Shown here piece after piece: positions 62,417 through 64,000 of a DNA stretch of 64,000 nt. The stretch lies in contig NZ_JABFHO010000001.1 of assembly GCF_013404085.1 (NCBI RefSeq), forward strand, positions 2,801,001 through 2,865,000, given 5' to 3'. The notes under the pieces were generated by a model, which was not told the origin of the DNA, searched no databases, and saw nothing but the letters and a program-made list of their open reading frames with translations. Both the position numbers and the translations under genes were made by a program. How positions within the stretch are numbered: position 1 is the first letter of the stretch; the number at the start of each line of letters is the position of its first letter. This stretch comes from Winogradskyella helgolandensis (lineage in GTDB: Bacteria; Bacteroidota; Bacteroidia; Flavobacteriales; Flavobacteriaceae).

Positions 62417-64000
62417 ATGTCAGACCAGACTAGCTATACCGAAGATAACATACGCTCACTCGATTGGAAAGAACACATCCGAATGCGACCTGGTATGTAT
62501 ATCGGTAAATTAGGTGATGGCTCGTCTCCTGATGATGGTATTTATATTCTTCTAAAAGAGGTTTTAGATAATTCCATTGATGAGTATGTGATGGGAGCAG
62601 GTAAAACGATTGAAATTTCCATTCAAGGTGAACGTGTTATTGTCCGCGATTATGGTCGTGGTATTCCATTAGGAAAAGTGGTAGACGTTGTGTCTAAAAT
62701 GAATACTGGTGGTAAGTATGATTCTAAAGCCTTCAAGAAATCTGTAGGTTTAAATGGTGTTGGTACTAAAGCTGTAAATGCATTATCGTCTTATTTTAGA
62801 GTAGAATCAACGAGAGATAGTAAGTCGGCTTCAGCAGAATTTGAACAGGGAAATCTTACCAATCAAGAACTTTTAGATGATACCTCTCGAAGAAAAGGAA
62901 CGAAAGTGTCTTTTATTCCTGATGAAATTATATTCAAAAATTACAAGTATCGAAGCGAATATGTGGTTAAGATGCTTAAAAACTATGTGTATCTAAATCC
63001 AGGATTAACCATTGTTTTTAATGGCGAAAAGTTTTATAGTGAAAATGGATTGAAAGATTTACTGTCTGAGAACATTAACGAGTCAGATATGCTATATCCA
63101 ATCATTCATCTTAAAGGGGATGATATAGAAATCGCTATCACACATAGTAAAACACAATACAGTGAAGAGTATCACTCTTTTGTTAATGGGCAAAATACAA
63201 CTCAAGGTGGAACGCATTTAGCTGCGTATAGAGAATCTATAGTTAAAACTATAAGAGAGTTTTATGGAAAAAGTTACGAGGCATCTGATATTAGGAAATC
63301 TGTTGTTACGGCAATTGCCATAAAAGTAATGGAGCCTGTTTTTGAAAGTCAGACAAAAACAAAATTAGGTTCTACAGATATGGGTGGCGAATTGCCAACG
63401 GTTAGAACCTATATTAATGATTTTGTAAAAACCTATTTAGATAACTTTTTACATAAAAATCCGGATACGGCTGAGAAAATTCAACGTAAAATTCTTCAAG
63501 CTGAGCGTGAGCGTAAAGAATTGTCGGGTATTAGAAAGTTAGCCAAAGACAGAGCTAAGAAAGCGAGTCTTCATAATAAAAAATTACGCGACTGTAGAGT
63601 GCATTTTGGGGATACAAAACACGACCGGAATTTAGAATCGACTTTATTTATTACAGAGGGTGATTCTGCCTCTGGAAGTATTACAAAGTCGCGCGACGTG
63701 AATACACAAGCCGTTTTTAGTTTAAAAGGAAAGCCTCTAAACTGTTATGGCTTAAGTAAAAAGATTGTATACGAGAATGAAGAGTTTAATCTTTTGCAAG
63801 CCGCTCTAAATATTGAAGAATCACTTGAGGATTTGCGTTATAACAATGTTGTCATAGCAACGGATGCCGATGTTGATGGTATGCACATTCGTTTGTTATT
63901 AATAACATTCTTTTTGCAATTCTTTCCAGAAGTTATAAAAGAAGGGCATTTGTATATTTTGCAAACCCCTTTATTTAGAGTTCGAAATAAAAAGGAAACG
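62417..64000 (+). CDS. parE: DNA topoisomerase IV subunit B (ParE), 3' end outside window
   Basis: ATPase and TOPRIM-bearing subunit of the type II topoisomerase that decatenates chromosomes. 528 codons visible from ATG 62417 to the window edge, with no stop. GHKL ATPase motifs: [17 protein letters not shown] and [13 protein letters not shown]. Then the transducer region with [19 protein letters not shown] acid TEGDSASG and metal motif [12 protein letters not shown]. ParE is preferred over GyrB because of the short spacing and the [19 protein letters not shown] form; parC would be expected next downstream. Confidence 0.9.
   Translation, partial: MSDQTSYTEDNIRSLDWKEHIRMRPGMYIGKLGDGSSPDDGIYILLKEVLDNSIDEYVMGAGKTIEISIQGERVIVRDYGRGIPLGKVVDVVSKMNTGGKYDSKAFKKSVGLNGVGTKAVNALSSYFRVESTRDSKSASAEFEQGNLTNQELLDDTSRRKGTKVSFIPDEIIFKNYKYRSEYVVKMLKNYVYLNPGLTIVFNGEKFYSENGLKDLLSENINESDMLYPIIHLKGDDIEIAITHSKTQYSEEYHSFVNGQNTTQGGTHLAAYRESIVKTIREFYGKSYEASDIRKSVVTAIAIKVMEPVFESQTKTKLGSTDMGGELPTVRTYINDFVKTYLDNFLHKNPDTAEKIQRKILQAERERKELSGIRKLAKDRAKKASLHNKKLRDCRVHFGDTKHDRNLESTLFITEGDSASGSITKSRDVNTQAVFSLKGKPLNCYGLSKKIVYENEEFNLLQAALNIEESLEDLRYNNVVIATDADVDGMHIRLLLITFFLQFFPEVIKEGHLYILQTPLFRVRNKKET

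Noticed and set aside
1..64000. tRNA, rRNA, CRISPR arrays, prophage or intact insertion sequences
   Set aside because: I looked through the gaps for cloverleaf-like segments, regular repeats with spacers, and transposase or phage motifs and found none.

Overview
The window comes from a low-GC member of the Bacteroidota, most likely a marine Flavobacteriaceae species. The evidence is a C-terminal type IX secretion sorting domain, many short lipoproteins with Bacteroidota-type lipoboxes, TANNTTTG-type promoter boxes, several LytTR/LytS-type two-component proteins, and families largely confined to this phylum (DUF6146-, DUF6515- and HutG/HutI-like genes). Both ends are cut: the left end enters a FabV-type enoyl reductase and the right end cuts topoisomerase IV subunit B (parE). 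I see no rRNA, tRNA, CRISPR array, phage or intact insertion sequence.

Layout. 1-9.5 kb: the fabV tail, a DUF922 lipoprotein, a LysTR-type sensor/regulator pair read leftward (2.6-4.4 kb) with a 263-bp MITE-like insertion at its 3' end, a MotA/TolQ/ExbB-like protein, a DUF2721-like protein, an ECF sigma factor with a small overlapping gene, and an MscS-type channel. 7.4-13.8 kb: hutG and hutI (histidine breakdown) separated by an oppositely oriented coiled-coil protein, a T9SS-exported FG-GAP protein, and fumC. 14.2-23.9 kb: a dense amide-bond cluster with an esterase, an ATP-grasp enzyme carrying a histone-like Lys/Ala tail, a GCS2 carboxylate-amine ligase, a class-I glutamine amidotransferase and a large ATP-grasp-like protein. 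A third ATP-grasp, an M17 aminopeptidase and a second esterase follow on the other strand. I regard this as the best candidate for an uncharacterised pathway, making and perhaps turning over a small peptide or amidated metabolite.

24-39 kb: a DUF2339/DUF3999 membrane pair, a LolD-like ATPase, a metal-flavoured operon (TonB receptor plus two His-rich proteins), a DUF937 protein, serA-serC for serine synthesis, and a LuxC-type acyl-CoA reductase divergent from a ferredoxin. 39.6-50.3 kb: a TolC-MacA-MacB type efflux operon, a double-DUF1566 lipoprotein, then a sensor kinase and its LytTR regulator separated by a YHYH-domain protein and another lipoprotein, followed by a small EF-hand-like lipoprotein. 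50.5-59.4 kb: several small envelope or hypothetical proteins, a membrane LytTR regulator and two overlapping DUF3857 proteins. 59.7-64 kb: ychF, a GT-C type glycosyltransferase and parE.

Noncoding patterns not tied to a single gene: (i) three promoters (upstream of the 2.6-4.4 kb two-component operon and of the genes at 50031 and 50576) share (A/T)TCGTCTAT exactly 28 bases before a -7-like box, with no -33 TTG, suggesting one activator; (ii) four copies of a CCTGAG...CTTGGG hairpin follow rightward genes, one with paired compensatory changes; (iii) a nested inverted-repeat structure of about 100 bases lies at 51.3 kb. All functions are read from motifs by eye. No database search or folding program was run.
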